This document shows positions 9,336-17,831 of a stretch of DNA of 64,000 bases, one piece after another. Source of the DNA: an uncultured Thermoanaerobaculia bacterium. Its GTDB lineage: Bacteria > Acidobacteriota > Thermoanaerobaculia > Multivoradales > Multivoraceae. The DNA lies in assembly GCA_951813015.1 (NCBI GenBank), contig CATOTG010000001.1, positions 310,001 to 374,000 of the forward strand, read 5' to 3'. The stretch's first letter is position 1; each line of letters opens with the position of its first letter. The notes beneath the pieces are model-generated. The model had not been told where the DNA came from, ran no database searches, and worked only from the letters and a program-made list of their open reading frames with translations. The position numbers and the translations under genes are program-made.

Positions 9336-9545
9336 CTGGAGCTCAGCCGACAAGGCCGTATCGTAGTCGGCGCGAACGAGTTCCCCTTTGGTTGTCGGAA
9401 GCGCAGCAACTCGAACAAGGCCTTGCGCGGGCCAGCACGCCGTCCGCCTCCGCGGGCAGCCAGGCAGGCGACACCCCAAGAAGAAGGAAGCTTGATCGCC
9501 ATAACGCCAAGGGCGGCTCAGCGGCAAGCCTGTATCGTAGTCGCG
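9336..9545. promoter_or_regulatory. Divergent intergenic region between EamA and DUF3311 genes
   Basis: 210 bp separate the leftward EamA operon from the rightward transporter pair, so promoters for both must lie here or nearby. A direct repeat with core TATCGTAGTCG occurs near 9359 and 9535, the second just ahead of the GTG of the DUF3311 gene. No convincing -35/-10 pair was found. The repeat could be an operator or merely another duplication. Confidence 0.35.
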
Positions 9546-9776
9546 GTGAACGAACCGCCCCGCCGCTTTCGCTTCCTTCCCCGCACGCGCGACGGGCGCA
9601 TTGCGGCGGGCGCCTTCCTGGCGATCTTCCTGCTCGCCATGCCGCCGGTCACCCACACCCTGCTCAACCGGGTCGAGCCGTCGGCGTTCGGCATCCCCTT
9701 CCTCTATCTCGCCCTGTTCGCCGTCTACGTCTCGCTGATCGGGGTCCTGATCTGGGCCTACCGGCGCGGCGTATGA
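9546..9776 (+). CDS. DUF3311-like small membrane protein
   Basis: 76 residues with two hydrophobic helices (about 22-40 and 48-70). The segment MPPVTHTLLNRVEPSAFGIP followed by FLYLALFAVY resembles DUF3311, small proteins commonly encoded directly before sodium:solute symporters; that is the arrangement here. The GTG at 9546 is the best placed start, without a strong ribosome site. It probably acts as a small partner or assembly subunit of the symporter that begins 40 bp downstream. Confidence 0.65.
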   Translation: MNEPPRRFRFLPRTRDGRIAAGAFLAIFLLAMPPVTHTLLNRVEPSAFGIPFLYLALFAVYVSLIGVLIWAYRRGV

Positions 9777-9816
9777 GAGCCTGCCGCTCCAGCAGTCACC
9801 GGAGTCCCCTCCCCTG

Positions 9817-11334
9817 ATGGAAACCTGGGTCGTCGCCACCAGCCTGATCGGCATCTACCTGCTGATCACCCTGGGAGTCGCGGTCGTCGCCAACCGGCAC
9901 ATGACGGTCGACATGGAGGACTTCCTCCTGTGCGGCCGGCGGACCGGCTTCATCGTCCTCTATCTCACGGTGGTCGCGACGTTCCACTCGGCCTTCGCCT
10001 TTCTCGGTTCGGGGGGCTTCTTCTTCACCCACGGCGTCGGCTTCTGGGCCGCCGGCGCCTGGACGCTGCTGGTCGGCGCCTGCACCTACGTCATCGGTTC
10101 CCGCATCTGGGCGCTGGGCAAGGCCTTCGGCTACATCACGCCGGCGGACATGCTGGCCGACTTCTACGAGTCCGAGGCGGTGCGCGTAGCGGTCGCCCTC
10201 GTCTCCGTGCTGTTCACGATCCTCTACATCCAGGTCCAGGCGCTGGCGCTCGGCTACATCATGGACGTGGCGACCGATGGCCGGGTCCCCTTCGAACTCG
10301 GCATGCTGATCATGCTCACGGTTGCCGTGGTCCATCTGATGATCGGCGGCCTGCGCGCGGTCTACTGGACCGATGTGTTCCAGGGCGCCTGGATGTACGT
10401 CGCGATCTGGGCGGGAGCGCTGGTGCTGTCCTACAAGCTCTTCGGCGGACCGCTGGAGCTCTGGCAGCGCGTCGCCGCGGAGCGGCCCGAGATGCTGACC
10501 CTGCCCGGACCCGAGGGGTTCTTCACTCCCGGCATGTGGGTCGGCATGGTCGTCACCCTGTCGTTCGGCATCGTCTTCCAGCCCCACATGATGATCCGCT
10601 TCTATACCGCGGTGGACGGCAAGACGCTCAAGCTGCTCGGCGCGACGACGCCCATCTACCTGATGACGCTCTACATCCCGGCCGCGCTCGTCGGGCTGGG
10701 CGGCGCCGTCGTGCTGCCCGATCTCGCGCAGGCGGACCGGATCTTCCCCGAGCTCCTGTTCCAGTACGCGCCGGCATGGCTGACCGGGATCATCCTCGCC
10801 GGCGCCGCCGCGGCCGCCATGTCCACGCTCGACTCGATCCTGCACGCGAACATGACCGTGCTCACCCGGGACGTGTACCAGCGGTACGTGGCGCGGGACC
10901 GCAGCCAGGCGCACTACGTGCTGATCGGCCGGCTGATCGTCCTCGCCCTGCTGGCCGTGGCGTTCGCCCTGTCGATCACGCAGAGCGACCTGCTGGTGGC
11001 GATCGTCACCCTCTCCGGCGCCGGCGCCCTGCAACTCATGCCGGCGATCGTCGGCGTCTGCTTCCCCGGGGGCCGTTCGCTCAGCCGTGCCGGAGTGCTC
11101 GCCGGACTGGGCACGGGGCTGGCCACCCTCGCATTGACCCTCGGCCTCGACCTTGGCGTCGACCTGCCGTGGGACGCGCACCCGCTCGGCGTACACGGCG
11201 GACTCTGGGGACTCGCGGTGAACTCGCTCTTGGCCGTGGCCGTGTCGGCGGTCACGCCCGGTCCCTCGCGGCGTACCCTGGCGCGGGTTCACGGGGAGGT
11301 CGAGCGGTTCGTCCAACGCAACGGGAACTCCTGA
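9817..11334 (+). CDS. Sodium:solute symporter family protein
   Basis: 505 residues, about 13 predicted transmembrane helices, typical SSS/SLC5 length. The N terminus has the family pattern (GVAVVANRHMTVDMEDFLLCGRR, read in two overlapping parts) with the extended first helix. An internal AGAAAAAMSTLDSILHANM corresponds to the conserved helix near the sodium site. Substrate cannot be told from sequence; relatives with DUF3311 partners are usually annotated as organic-acid, proline or pantothenate type. It is the second gene of a two-gene unit and is followed by 163 bp before the VWFA gene. Confidence 0.88.
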   Translation: METWVVATSLIGIYLLITLGVAVVANRHMTVDMEDFLLCGRRTGFIVLYLTVVATFHSAFAFLGSGGFFFTHGVGFWAAGAWTLLVGACTYVIGSRIWALGKAFGYITPADMLADFYESEAVRVAVALVSVLFTILYIQVQALALGYIMDVATDGRVPFELGMLIMLTVAVVHLMIGGLRAVYWTDVFQGAWMYVAIWAGALVLSYKLFGGPLELWQRVAAERPEMLTLPGPEGFFTPGMWVGMVVTLSFGIVFQPHMMIRFYTAVDGKTLKLLGATTPIYLMTLYIPAALVGLGGAVVLPDLAQADRIFPELLFQYAPAWLTGIILAGAAAAAMSTLDSILHANMTVLTRDVYQRYVARDRSQAHYVLIGRLIVLALLAVAFALSITQSDLLVAIVTLSGAGALQLMPAIVGVCFPGGRSLSRAGVLAGLGTGLATLALTLGLDLGVDLPWDAHPLGVHGGLWGLAVNSLLAVAVSAVTPGPSRRTLARVHGEVERFVQRNGNS

Positions 11335-11497
11335 ACCATCGGCGCGCCACCAGGCACGGAAGTTGCTTTACCTCCTCGCAAGAGTCACGCCTCGCAAGAG
11401 TCGACGCAAAGGACACCAGGACGGCGGGCTTATCCTCTCCGGGTCGAGAGCCGCTGTCCGTACCCTTCAGAAACACCACGACCTGGGAGACGAACCG

Positions 11498-13279
11498 TTG
11501 CAACAGAACGCACTCTTGCGCCTGAAACGCCAGTGGCTCTCGCCGGTGACGGCCACCGTACTCTCCCTCGCCGGCGCCGCGGCACTCCCGGCCCAGCCCA
11601 CCGCGTCCTTCGTCGACACCGTCGACGTGCAGGTGGTCGAGGTCGACGTCGTCGTCACGGACAGGAAGGGACGCCCGGTCAAGGGCTTGAGTCGCGAGGA
11701 CTTCGAGCTGTACGTGGACGGCCAGCCCGTCGACGTGACGAACTTCTACGAGTCGGCGATCTACCTGGAGGAACGGACCACCGGCCGGCGCAACAAGGAA
11801 CGCCCCGCAGTCCGCAGCGAAGCCACGCCCGGCGCCACGCAGGAGGGTCCGCTAACCGTCGTCTTCTACCTGGACGACCTGAACATCCTTCCGTCTCACC
11901 GCACCCGCTTGCTGCGGCGCCTTGAAGCCGCAATCGAACCCTGGCGGTCGATGGACGCGCGCTTCATGCTCGCGCGATTCGTCAACCGGCTCGAGGTGCT
12001 CGTTCCGCCGAGCCGCGACCTGGACGCGATCCTGGCAGGCGCCGCGTCCGTGCCGAAGGGATCGCCGCGCGCCATCCAGAACGGCGACGGCGCTCGACGG
12101 TTCGCGATCAGGAGCGTGATCGACAGCTACGAGGCTTGTCAGATGACTCCGTACTGCCGTCCCTGCGAGGACAACTGGGGCGAAATGATGTCGCTGGCGC
12201 GGCAGTACGCGGACAACCAGGCGACAAACACGGCGACCGCCATCGACGGCCTGGCCGATCTCGTGACCACGCTTGCCGGCGTACCGGGCAAGAAGACGGT
12301 CGTACACATCACGGACGGCTTGCCTCAACGGCCCGGCATCTCAGTCCTCGACTATCTCGGCAACGAGATCTGCTCGGACCTTCGTCCCGGCGCGCCCTCC
12401 GAAACGATGTCGGAGATGACCCAGTACGATGAGAGCCGCCGCTTCAACCGGATAGCCGCTCACGCCAACGCGAACCGCGTCACGTTCTACGGCGTGGATG
12501 CAGCCGGCGTACGCAGCGCCGGCTTGGGCATCTCGCTCGACAATCCGCGGCTGGCGCCCAGCTTCCGGAACGTCAGCCTGCACGCGATGAACGCGCAGAG
12601 CGGACTGCACCTGATGGCCCACGAGACGGGCGGCAAGGCCCTCGTCAACGCGAATGACCTGTCGATACTCCTCGATGACATGACCGGGCAGCTTTCGGCC
12701 TCGTACTCGCTGGGCTTCGTCCCCGGCGAGCCGACATCGGACCAGGTGAGGCAGATCTCGGTGCTGCTCGCTCCCGGCGCCGACAAGGGCCGCCGCATCG
12801 CGTATCGGCGTACCTACCGCGACAAGTCGCTGGACGAGCGACTTGCCGAACGGCTGCTCTCCGTCGCCTACCTCGGCAACCCGGAGAACCCGCTCGAAGC
12901 GAGTGTCGAGTTCTCCGGCACGACGCCGCTTCAGAAGAAGGTCCACGAGCTCACGGTCGCCGTCCACGTGCCGGAGGAGTCGATCGTGCTGCTGCCTGCC
13001 GGGAGCGACGCCGCGCCGAGTCCGAGCGCCCGGCTCCGGCTCTGGCTCGTCGCTGTCGAGGACGAGAAGGGCGTCCGAACAACCGTTCGGCAGAAGACGA
13101 TCACCGTCGGCGGTGCATCCGGTGTTGCGGCCGTGGACGGCAGCTACCGGGTCGAAGTCGCGATGAACCTGCCCGAGGGGGGCTACCAGGTTGCCCTCGG
13201 CGTCCGGGACGAGACGACGGGGGTCATGTCCCTCGTTCGGGCGCCGGTGACGGTTCCAACTCGGGAAGCTGCGAACTGA
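11498..13279 (+). CDS. VWFA-related secreted protein of acidobacterial type
   Basis: 593 residues. A signal peptide (about 1-34, ending ALPAQP) is followed by the motif typical of the acidobacterial VWFA-related family (TIGR03436-like): VVEVDVVVTDRKGRPVKGLS then EDFELYVDGQPV. A von Willebrand A-like region follows with VFYLDDLNILPS in place of a classical MIDAS. The C-terminal third is a beta-rich domain. The TTG at 11498 follows GGGAGA at good spacing; the frame is open further upstream but lacks a ribosome site and would bury the signal peptide. The gap before it carries a 13-bp direct repeat (CCTCGCAAGAGTC) near 11373 and 11391. Function unknown; probably exported. Confidence 0.85.
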   Translation: MQQNALLRLKRQWLSPVTATVLSLAGAAALPAQPTASFVDTVDVQVVEVDVVVTDRKGRPVKGLSREDFELYVDGQPVDVTNFYESAIYLEERTTGRRNKERPAVRSEATPGATQEGPLTVVFYLDDLNILPSHRTRLLRRLEAAIEPWRSMDARFMLARFVNRLEVLVPPSRDLDAILAGAASVPKGSPRAIQNGDGARRFAIRSVIDSYEACQMTPYCRPCEDNWGEMMSLARQYADNQATNTATAIDGLADLVTTLAGVPGKKTVVHITDGLPQRPGISVLDYLGNEICSDLRPGAPSETMSEMTQYDESRRFNRIAAHANANRVTFYGVDAAGVRSAGLGISLDNPRLAPSFRNVSLHAMNAQSGLHLMAHETGGKALVNANDLSILLDDMTGQLSASYSLGFVPGEPTSDQVRQISVLLAPGADKGRRIAYRRTYRDKSLDERLAERLLSVAYLGNPENPLEASVEFSGTTPLQKKVHELTVAVHVPEESIVLLPAGSDAAPSPSARLRLWLVAVEDEKGVRTTVRQKTITVGGASGVAAVDGSYRVEVAMNLPEGGYQVALGVRDETTGVMSLVRAPVTVPTREAAN

Positions 13280-13291
13280 GACCGGCCCGCC

Positions 13292-13561
13292 CTGAACGTT
13301 GCCCTGCGGAAGTTCGAGCGCCCTTTCTCGGACGAACAGGCGCTTCGCTACCTGCGTGAAGTGATGGATCCGCTGTGCTCCGTCTTCCCAAGTATCTCCC
13401 TCTACGAACGCGCGCTCTCGCTCCACCGGCGGTGGCGATTCAGTTTCCACGATTCGCTGATCGTCGCGGCGGCCCTGGAGTCGGACTGCAAGGTGCTCTA
13501 CAGCGAAGACCTCCAGGACGGCCAGGAGATCGAATCGCTGACTGTCGTCAACCCGTTCTGA
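13292..13561 (+). pseudogene. Remnant of a VapC-like PIN-domain toxin gene
   Basis: In the same frame and directly after the stop of the VWFA gene, about 90 codons match the C-terminal two thirds of VapC-like PIN proteins. It contains LRKFERPFSDEQALRYL, FSFHDSLIVAAALESDCKVL, YSEDLQDG and VVNPF. The N-terminal half with the first catalytic Asp (normally within LLDTNVL) is missing, and no start codon with a ribosome site or antitoxin gene is present. A GTG-ATG at 13361 could yield only a 66-residue fragment. The retained Asp residues of SEDLQDG show its origin, but the ribonuclease should be inactive. Confidence 0.8.
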
Positions 13562-13594
13562 CCGCGAGCGCGCCTCGGGCCGCCAGGACCGGCG

Positions 13595-14422
13595 TCAGCG
13601 TCGAAGCGGCGCGGTCAGTTGGCCGACCCGGCGTTCGAGCCTCGCCGCCAGGTCGGGTTCTGCCGCGTTCTCTTCGACCAGGCGCACCAGGGAACTGCCG
13701 ACGACGACGCCGTGGGCGACCCGGGCCACTTCCTCGACCTGTTCGGGGGTGGAGATGCCGAAGCCGACGGCGACGGGGAGGCGGACCCGGCGGCGGACCC
13801 GCTTCACTTCCCGCTCCAGCGTCGGGATCAGGTCGTCGCGCTCGCCGGTCACGTCGGAGCGGGCCGCGTAGTACACGAAGCCGTTCGATGCCGCCGCGGC
13901 GCGGTCGATGCGCGCCTTCGTACTCGTAGCGGCGATCAGGTAGATCGAGTCGACATCGCGTTCCGAGAGGGCCGGCTGGAGTTCCCGCAGGCCCTCGTCG
14001 GGCGGCAGGTCGACGCAGAGCACCCCGTCGACACCGCTGTCGGCGGCCTGGGCGGCGAAGGTCGCAACGCCGCGGGCGTGGACAGGGTTGTAGTACGTGA
14101 ACAGGACGATCGGAACGCCCAGCTCCTCCCGCTGCCGTTCGACGATCCCGAGCACCGCGCTGAGGGAGGAACCGGCGGCGAGGGCCCGGTTCGAAGCACG
14201 CTGGATCGTCGGGCCGTCGGCGATCGGGTCGCTGAAGGCGATGCCGAGTTCGATCACGTCGGCGCCGCCGGCGACGAGGGCGCGCAGCAGGTCGGGCGTC
14301 GCCTCGAGCGACGGGTCGCCGGCGACGAGGAAGGGGATGAAGGCGGCTCGCTTCTGCCTGGAACAGCCGGCGAAGGCGGCCGCGATGGCGCCGCGGGAGG
14401 AGCGCCTGCGCCGGGGACTCAT
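13595..14422 (-). CDS. trpA: Tryptophan synthase alpha subunit
   Basis: 275 residues, full length for TrpA, which cleaves indole-3-glycerol phosphate to indole and glyceraldehyde-3-phosphate in complex with TrpB. The catalytic Glu and Asp lie in ELGIAFSDPIADGPTIQ, and the phosphate-binding loop region is AVGFGISTPEQVEEV. Position 4 of that first motif is usually P or V rather than A. ATG 14422 follows GGAGAGG. It is the last gene of the aro-his-trp supra-operon, 244 bp after trpB, the longest gap in the block, so it may depend on read-through. Confidence 0.97.
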   Translation of the reverse strand: MSPRRRRSSRGAIAAAFAGCSRQKRAAFIPFLVAGDPSLEATPDLLRALVAGGADVIELGIAFSDPIADGPTIQRASNRALAAGSSLSAVLGIVERQREELGVPIVLFTYYNPVHARGVATFAAQAADSGVDGVLCVDLPPDEGLRELQPALSERDVDSIYLIAATSTKARIDRAAAASNGFVYYAARSDVTGERDDLIPTLEREVKRVRRRVRLPVAVGFGISTPEQVEEVARVAHGVVVGSSLVRLVEENAAEPDLAARLERRVGQLTAPLRR

Positions 14423-14474
14423 TCGGCCTCTCCGTCACCAGGCACCGAACCGGGGCGCCGGCCCGAACCCCGGC

Positions 14475-14515
14475 GCCGCGACCCGCGCGACCCGTGAACC
14501 GGTCCACACGCCCCG
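14475..14515. repeat. Degenerate copy of the bipartite-hairpin element in the trpB-trpA gap
   Basis: CGACCCGCGCGACCCGTGAA followed by CCGGTCC closely matches the middle of the element copy at 57836-57926, but the flanks and second hairpin have diverged. Directly before it, GGCGCCGG-N8-CCGGCGCC (about 14454-14477) forms an additional stem. The 244-bp trpB-trpA gap otherwise shows no gene. Confidence 0.5.
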
Positions 14516-14666
14516 TCCACGCAACTCGACTCAAGGGACGCCATATCGAGCATGCCTACCTCTTGCCTGCCTACAAAGCCCAAGTGGATGAAGCCTAGCA
14601 ACCCGCGGCAAAGTCACACTGCACTCGAGCGGCCATGCATCCCGTCGATGGCAGACCGGCGAACCG

Positions 14667-15908
14667 TCACTCGACACCCGGGGCGGCGTCGTACTCGAGA
14701 ACCGACTCCACGTCCTTGTCGCCGCGGCCGGAGAGATTGACCATGATGACCTGGTCGGGGTCCATCCCGGGAGCGCGCTTCGTCACCTCGGCGATGGCGT
14801 GGGCCGATTCGAGCGCGGGCAGGATGCCTTCCATGGCCGACAGCAGGTGGAACCCTTCGATCGCCTCACGGTCCGTGGCCGAGGTGAACTCGATCTGCCC
14901 GTGCTCGTGCAGGAACACATGCTCGGGACCGACGGCCGGGTAGTCGAGCCCGGCCGAAACGGAGTGCGTGCCGACGACCTGGCCCTCCTCGTCCTGGAGC
15001 ACCAGGGTCCGGGCGCCGTGGAGCACCCCGAGCGTGCCGCCGGAAAAGCGCGCCGCGTGGTCCCCCAGGTCCGGCCCGCGGCCGCCGGCTTCGACCCCGA
15101 CGAGCAACACGTCCGGCCGGTCGAGGAAGGCGGAGAACAGGCCCATCGCGTTGCTGCCGCCGCCGACGCAGGCGATCGCGACATCCGGATCCGCGGCGCC
15201 GGTCTGCCGCTTCAACTGGCGCCGGGCCTCGGACCCGATCACGCTGTGGAACTGCCGCACCATGCGGGGATAGGGCTCCGGCCCGGTCACCGTGCCGAGG
15301 ACGTAGTGGGTGTCGGCGAAGCTCGCGACCCAGTCGCGGAACGCCTCGTTGATCGCGTCCTTGAGCGTCCGGCTGCCGGCGTCGACGGCCGCCACCTCGG
15401 CGCCCAGAAGCTGCATGCGGTACACGTTCAGGCGCTGGCGGCGCATGTCCTCCTCGCCCATGTAGACGACGCAGTCGAGACCGAGGAGCGCCGCGGCGGT
15501 CGCGGTCGCGACACCGTGCTGGCCGGCGCCGGTCTCGGCAATGATCCGCGTCTTGCCCATCTCCTTCGCCAGCAGCACCTGGCCCAGGGCGTTGTTGATC
15601 TTGTGCGCCCCGGTGTGGAGCAGGTCCTCGCGCTTGAGGTAGATGCGCGCACCGCCGAGATGCTCGGTCAACCGCTCAGCGAAGTAGAGCGGCGTCGGAC
15701 GGCCGACGTAGTGCTCCAGCAGATGCCTCAGCCGACGCTGGAAGGCGCGCTTGCGCCTCAGCCGGTCCCAGGCGCGGCTCAGCTCCTCGAGCGGCGCCAT
15801 CAGGGTCTCCGGGGCGTAGCGGCCGCCGTAGACGCCGTAGCGGCCGCCCTCGTCGGGTTCCATGGCCGCGGCGGAAAGGGGAGTGCGTACTCGGTCTCTG
15901 GACGTCAT
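14667..15908 (-). CDS. trpB: Tryptophan synthase beta subunit
   Basis: 413 residues. It condenses indole with serine using pyridoxal phosphate. The PLP lysine is in [19 protein letters not shown], the phosphate-binding glycine loop is [10 protein letters not shown] and the C terminus has LSGRGDKD. All belong to the classical TrpB1 type that pairs with TrpA. The ATG at 15908 follows AGGAAG; the frame is open upstream but runs into the dispersed hairpin element, so the longer version was rejected. A second Met at codon 16 is an alternative start. It lies 138 bp after trpF. Confidence 0.97.
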   Translation of the reverse strand: MTSRDRVRTPLSAAAMEPDEGGRYGVYGGRYAPETLMAPLEELSRAWDRLRRKRAFQRRLRHLLEHYVGRPTPLYFAERLTEHLGGARIYLKREDLLHTGAHKINNALGQVLLAKEMGKTRIIAETGAGQHGVATATAAALLGLDCVVYMGEEDMRRQRLNVYRMQLLGAEVAAVDAGSRTLKDAINEAFRDWVASFADTHYVLGTVTGPEPYPRMVRQFHSVIGSEARRQLKRQTGAADPDVAIACVGGGSNAMGLFSAFLDRPDVLLVGVEAGGRGPDLGDHAARFSGGTLGVLHGARTLVLQDEEGQVVGTHSVSAGLDYPAVGPEHVFLHEHGQIEFTSATDREAIEGFHLLSAMEGILPALESAHAIAEVTKRAPGMDPDQVIMVNLSGRGDKDVESVLEYDAAPGVE

Positions 15909-15943
15909 TGGCTCAGCTTCCTGTCGGTCGGTCAGCGGCCCCG

Positions 15944-16036
15944 GATGCCGGCCGGGACCCGCGCGGCGCTGATCCGCGCCACCCGCGAACCAGTCCCTGC
16001 GCCCGTCCGCGGGCGCACGGATGGCAGGCCGGCGCA
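15944..16036. repeat. Dispersed bipartite-hairpin element, copy 2
   Basis: Lies in the 138-bp gap between trpF and trpB inside the supra-operon, so it will be part of the transcript. The perfect hairpin TGCGCCCG-TCCG-CGGGCGCA is intact. The other hairpin is less regular than in copies 1 and 3. Ends GATGCCGGCC and GGCCGGCGCA match the other copies, and the orientation in the window is the same. Confidence 0.8.
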
Positions 16037-16046
16037 CTCAGTGATT

Positions 16047-16688
16047 TCATCGTGCTGCTCCCTCTGCGAGGTTGGCGAACAGTTGCTCCAGCTTGGCGCG
16101 GTCCTTGTGTCCGGGCGAGGACTCGACACCCGAACAGGTATCGACGCCGTAGGCGCCGGACACCGCCGCCGCGACCTCGGCGACGTTGCGGGGGCCGATG
16201 CCGCCGGCAATGAACACGCGGCGCCGCTCGCCGCCGGCGCCCGGCGTCAGGGCGAGGTCGGCCGCCGCGGCGTAGTCCCAGCTCTCGCCGGAACCGCCGT
16301 AGAGGCTCTCGTGGGCGCGGTCGATCAGGATCGCCCAGCAGTTCTCGTCGGCAATCGGCGCCGGCGCGTCGGCGCCGCCGATGCGGCGGACACGGATCGC
16401 TCGATCGCCGAATCTCGCGACGAGACCTGCGCTTTCGTCGCCGCTGAACTGGAGGAAGTCCAGGCCGACCTGCCGGTCGATCGCCTCGACCTGCTCGCGG
16501 GTGTGGTTGACGAAGATGCCGACAACCCGTGCCGAGTCACCAATAGCGGCGCGGATGTCTGCGGCCTGCTCGACGTCGATCCAGCGCGGGCTCGGCCGAT
16601 AGAAGTTCAGGCCCACGAAGTCAGCCCCCAGGTCGACCGCGAGGCGCGCGTCGGCGACCGTCGTCACGCCGCAGATCTTGACCTTCAT
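16047..16688 (-). CDS. trpF: Phosphoribosylanthranilate isomerase
   Basis: 213 residues, a compact TIM barrel. The general base Cys is in MKVKICGVTT, GLNFYRPSPRW is the conserved second-strand region, and the catalytic Asp and phosphate loop are near YGVDTCSGVES and FIAGGIGPRNV. ATG 16688 follows GGGGAGG at good spacing, 70 bp after trpC. The enzyme converts phosphoribosyl anthranilate to the substrate of TrpC. Confidence 0.96.
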   Translation of the reverse strand: MKVKICGVTTVADARLAVDLGADFVGLNFYRPSPRWIDVEQAADIRAAIGDSARVVGIFVNHTREQVEAIDRQVGLDFLQFSGDESAGLVARFGDRAIRVRRIGGADAPAPIADENCWAILIDRAHESLYGGSGESWDYAAAADLALTPGAGGERRRVFIAGGIGPRNVAEVAAAVSGAYGVDTCSGVESSPGHKDRAKLEQLFANLAEGAAR

Positions 16689-16758
16689 CGAGTTGCCTCC
16701 CCGCCCGGACTCGCCGCTTCTCCGCCGAGACGGGTCGCCGCGGACGAAAACGGGTGCT

Positions 16759-17826
16759 TCAGGCATCGCCCGTCTGAAGCGCCGTCTCGCCCAACAGCTC
16801 GGCGAGGGCGGCGGCCGGGTCGCCGGAGAGCACCAGGCGCTCGCCGATGAGGAAGGCGTCGAAGCCGGCCTCCCGGAGTCTCGCGACGTCGGCGCCGCTG
16901 CGAATCCCGGACTCGGCCACCTTGAGAGCGGACGTCGGCAGGCGGCCGACGAGGTCGGCGCTCCGTTCCAGGTCGACCTCGAAGGTGCGCAGGTCGCGGT
17001 TGTTGATCCCGACGAGTTCCCATTCCGGCGGCTCGTCCCCGCCGACCGAGACCGGATGCTGCCGGGCTGGCCCGGCTGCCCGGGCCTGCGCCGTGGGCGC
17101 CATGGGCGCTGCGGTGTTGACCGTGTTCGGCGCCGCGACCGGAGCACCCGCCGCCCGGGCCGGCGCCCCCGTTGCCGCGGGCTGCACACGCGTTGCCAGA
17201 GGCGCAGGGCGTTGCCCCATTCCGTCGCCAGGTCGATCGCGTGACCCCGCTGCAGCGGCCTGCGCATGCGTTGCCGGGGGCGCAAGCTTCTCGAAGTCGG
17301 CGCCGTCGTGGGTTTCGATCAGCGGCACGAGCCCGAGGCCGCGGGCGAGCCCTGCCAGGCGGTGCAGCTCCGCCGCATCGTGGAGGGCCGCGATCAGCAG
17401 CACGGCGCAGGCGCCGGCGTCCCGCGCCCAGGCGAGCTGCACATCGGAGACGACGAAGTCCTTCGCCACGGCCGGCAGCCCGGACGCGGCCGCGCACTCG
17501 GCCAGCAGGTCGTAGCCGCCGTGGAAGTGATCCGGCTCGACGACCACGGACAGGCAGGCCGCCCCGGCATCCGCGTAGGCGGCGGCGCGGGCTACCGGAT
17601 CGAAACGGCCGCGCAAATCGCCCAGCTTCGGTGAGCCCATCTTGATCTCGGCGATCACGGCCCCGCCGCGGCGCGCGGCGATCTCGTCGAGAAAGCGGCG
17701 GCCCGGAGCGTCGGCAGGCAGACGGGCCGCCGTGGGCCCCCTGGCCGCGGCGCCTCCATGACCAGGCGGCACGCGCCGGCGCCGTTGCTCGCAGATGCGG
17801 CGCAGGATGTCGGGAACCTCGGCCAC
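16759..17826 (-). CDS. trpC: Indole-3-glycerol-phosphate synthase with low-complexity insertion
   Basis: 355 residues, about 90 longer than the usual 255-265. Core motifs are intact: VIAEIKMGSPKLG with the catalytic Lys, LSVVVEPDHFHGG, AVAKDFVV, LVGINNRDLRTFEVDL and VAESGIRSGAD. The family usually has KR.SPS in the first motif, so KMGSPK is slightly divergent. An Ala/Pro/Thr-rich insertion (about codons 185-272) separates the fifth strand (LVPLIETHDG) from the sixth. The GTG at 17826 follows GGGAG; a TTG at 17859, inside the trpD 3' end, is possible. Whether the insertion is tolerated cannot be seen, but the frame and all catalytic motifs are kept. Confidence 0.9.
   Translation of the reverse strand: MAEVPDILRRICEQRRRRVPPGHGGAAARGPTAARLPADAPGRRFLDEIAARRGGAVIAEIKMGSPKLGDLRGRFDPVARAAAYADAGAACLSVVVEPDHFHGGYDLLAECAAASGLPAVAKDFVVSDVQLAWARDAGACAVLLIAALHDAAELHRLAGLARGLGLVPLIETHDGADFEKLAPPATHAQAAAAGSRDRPGDGMGQRPAPLATRVQPAATGAPARAAGAPVAAPNTVNTAAPMAPTAQARAAGPARQHPVSVGGDEPPEWELVGINNRDLRTFEVDLERSADLVGRLPTSALKVAESGIRSGADVARLREAGFDAFLIGERLVLSGDPAAALAELLGETALQTGDA
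17021..17283 (-). repeat. In-frame repetitive insertion in trpC
   Basis: About 88 codons rich in Ala, Pro and Thr inserted before the LVGINN strand. The core GCGTTGCC with flanks recurs at about 17190 and 17268, a 78-bp (26-codon) offset, and shorter echoes (ARAAG, APVA, APMAP) follow. Composition and repeat structure differ from the rest of trpC. Confidence 0.75.
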
Positions 17827-17831
17827 GTTCC

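Noticed and set aside
11363..11497. N-terminal extension of the VWFA protein
   Set aside because: It would place about 45 basic residues ahead of the signal peptide and has no ribosome site; TTG 11498 has one.
14799..16850. A 683-codon plus-strand frame across trpB and trpF
   Set aside because: It lies opposite two clear trp genes and has His/Arg/Gln-rich shadow composition without any family motif.
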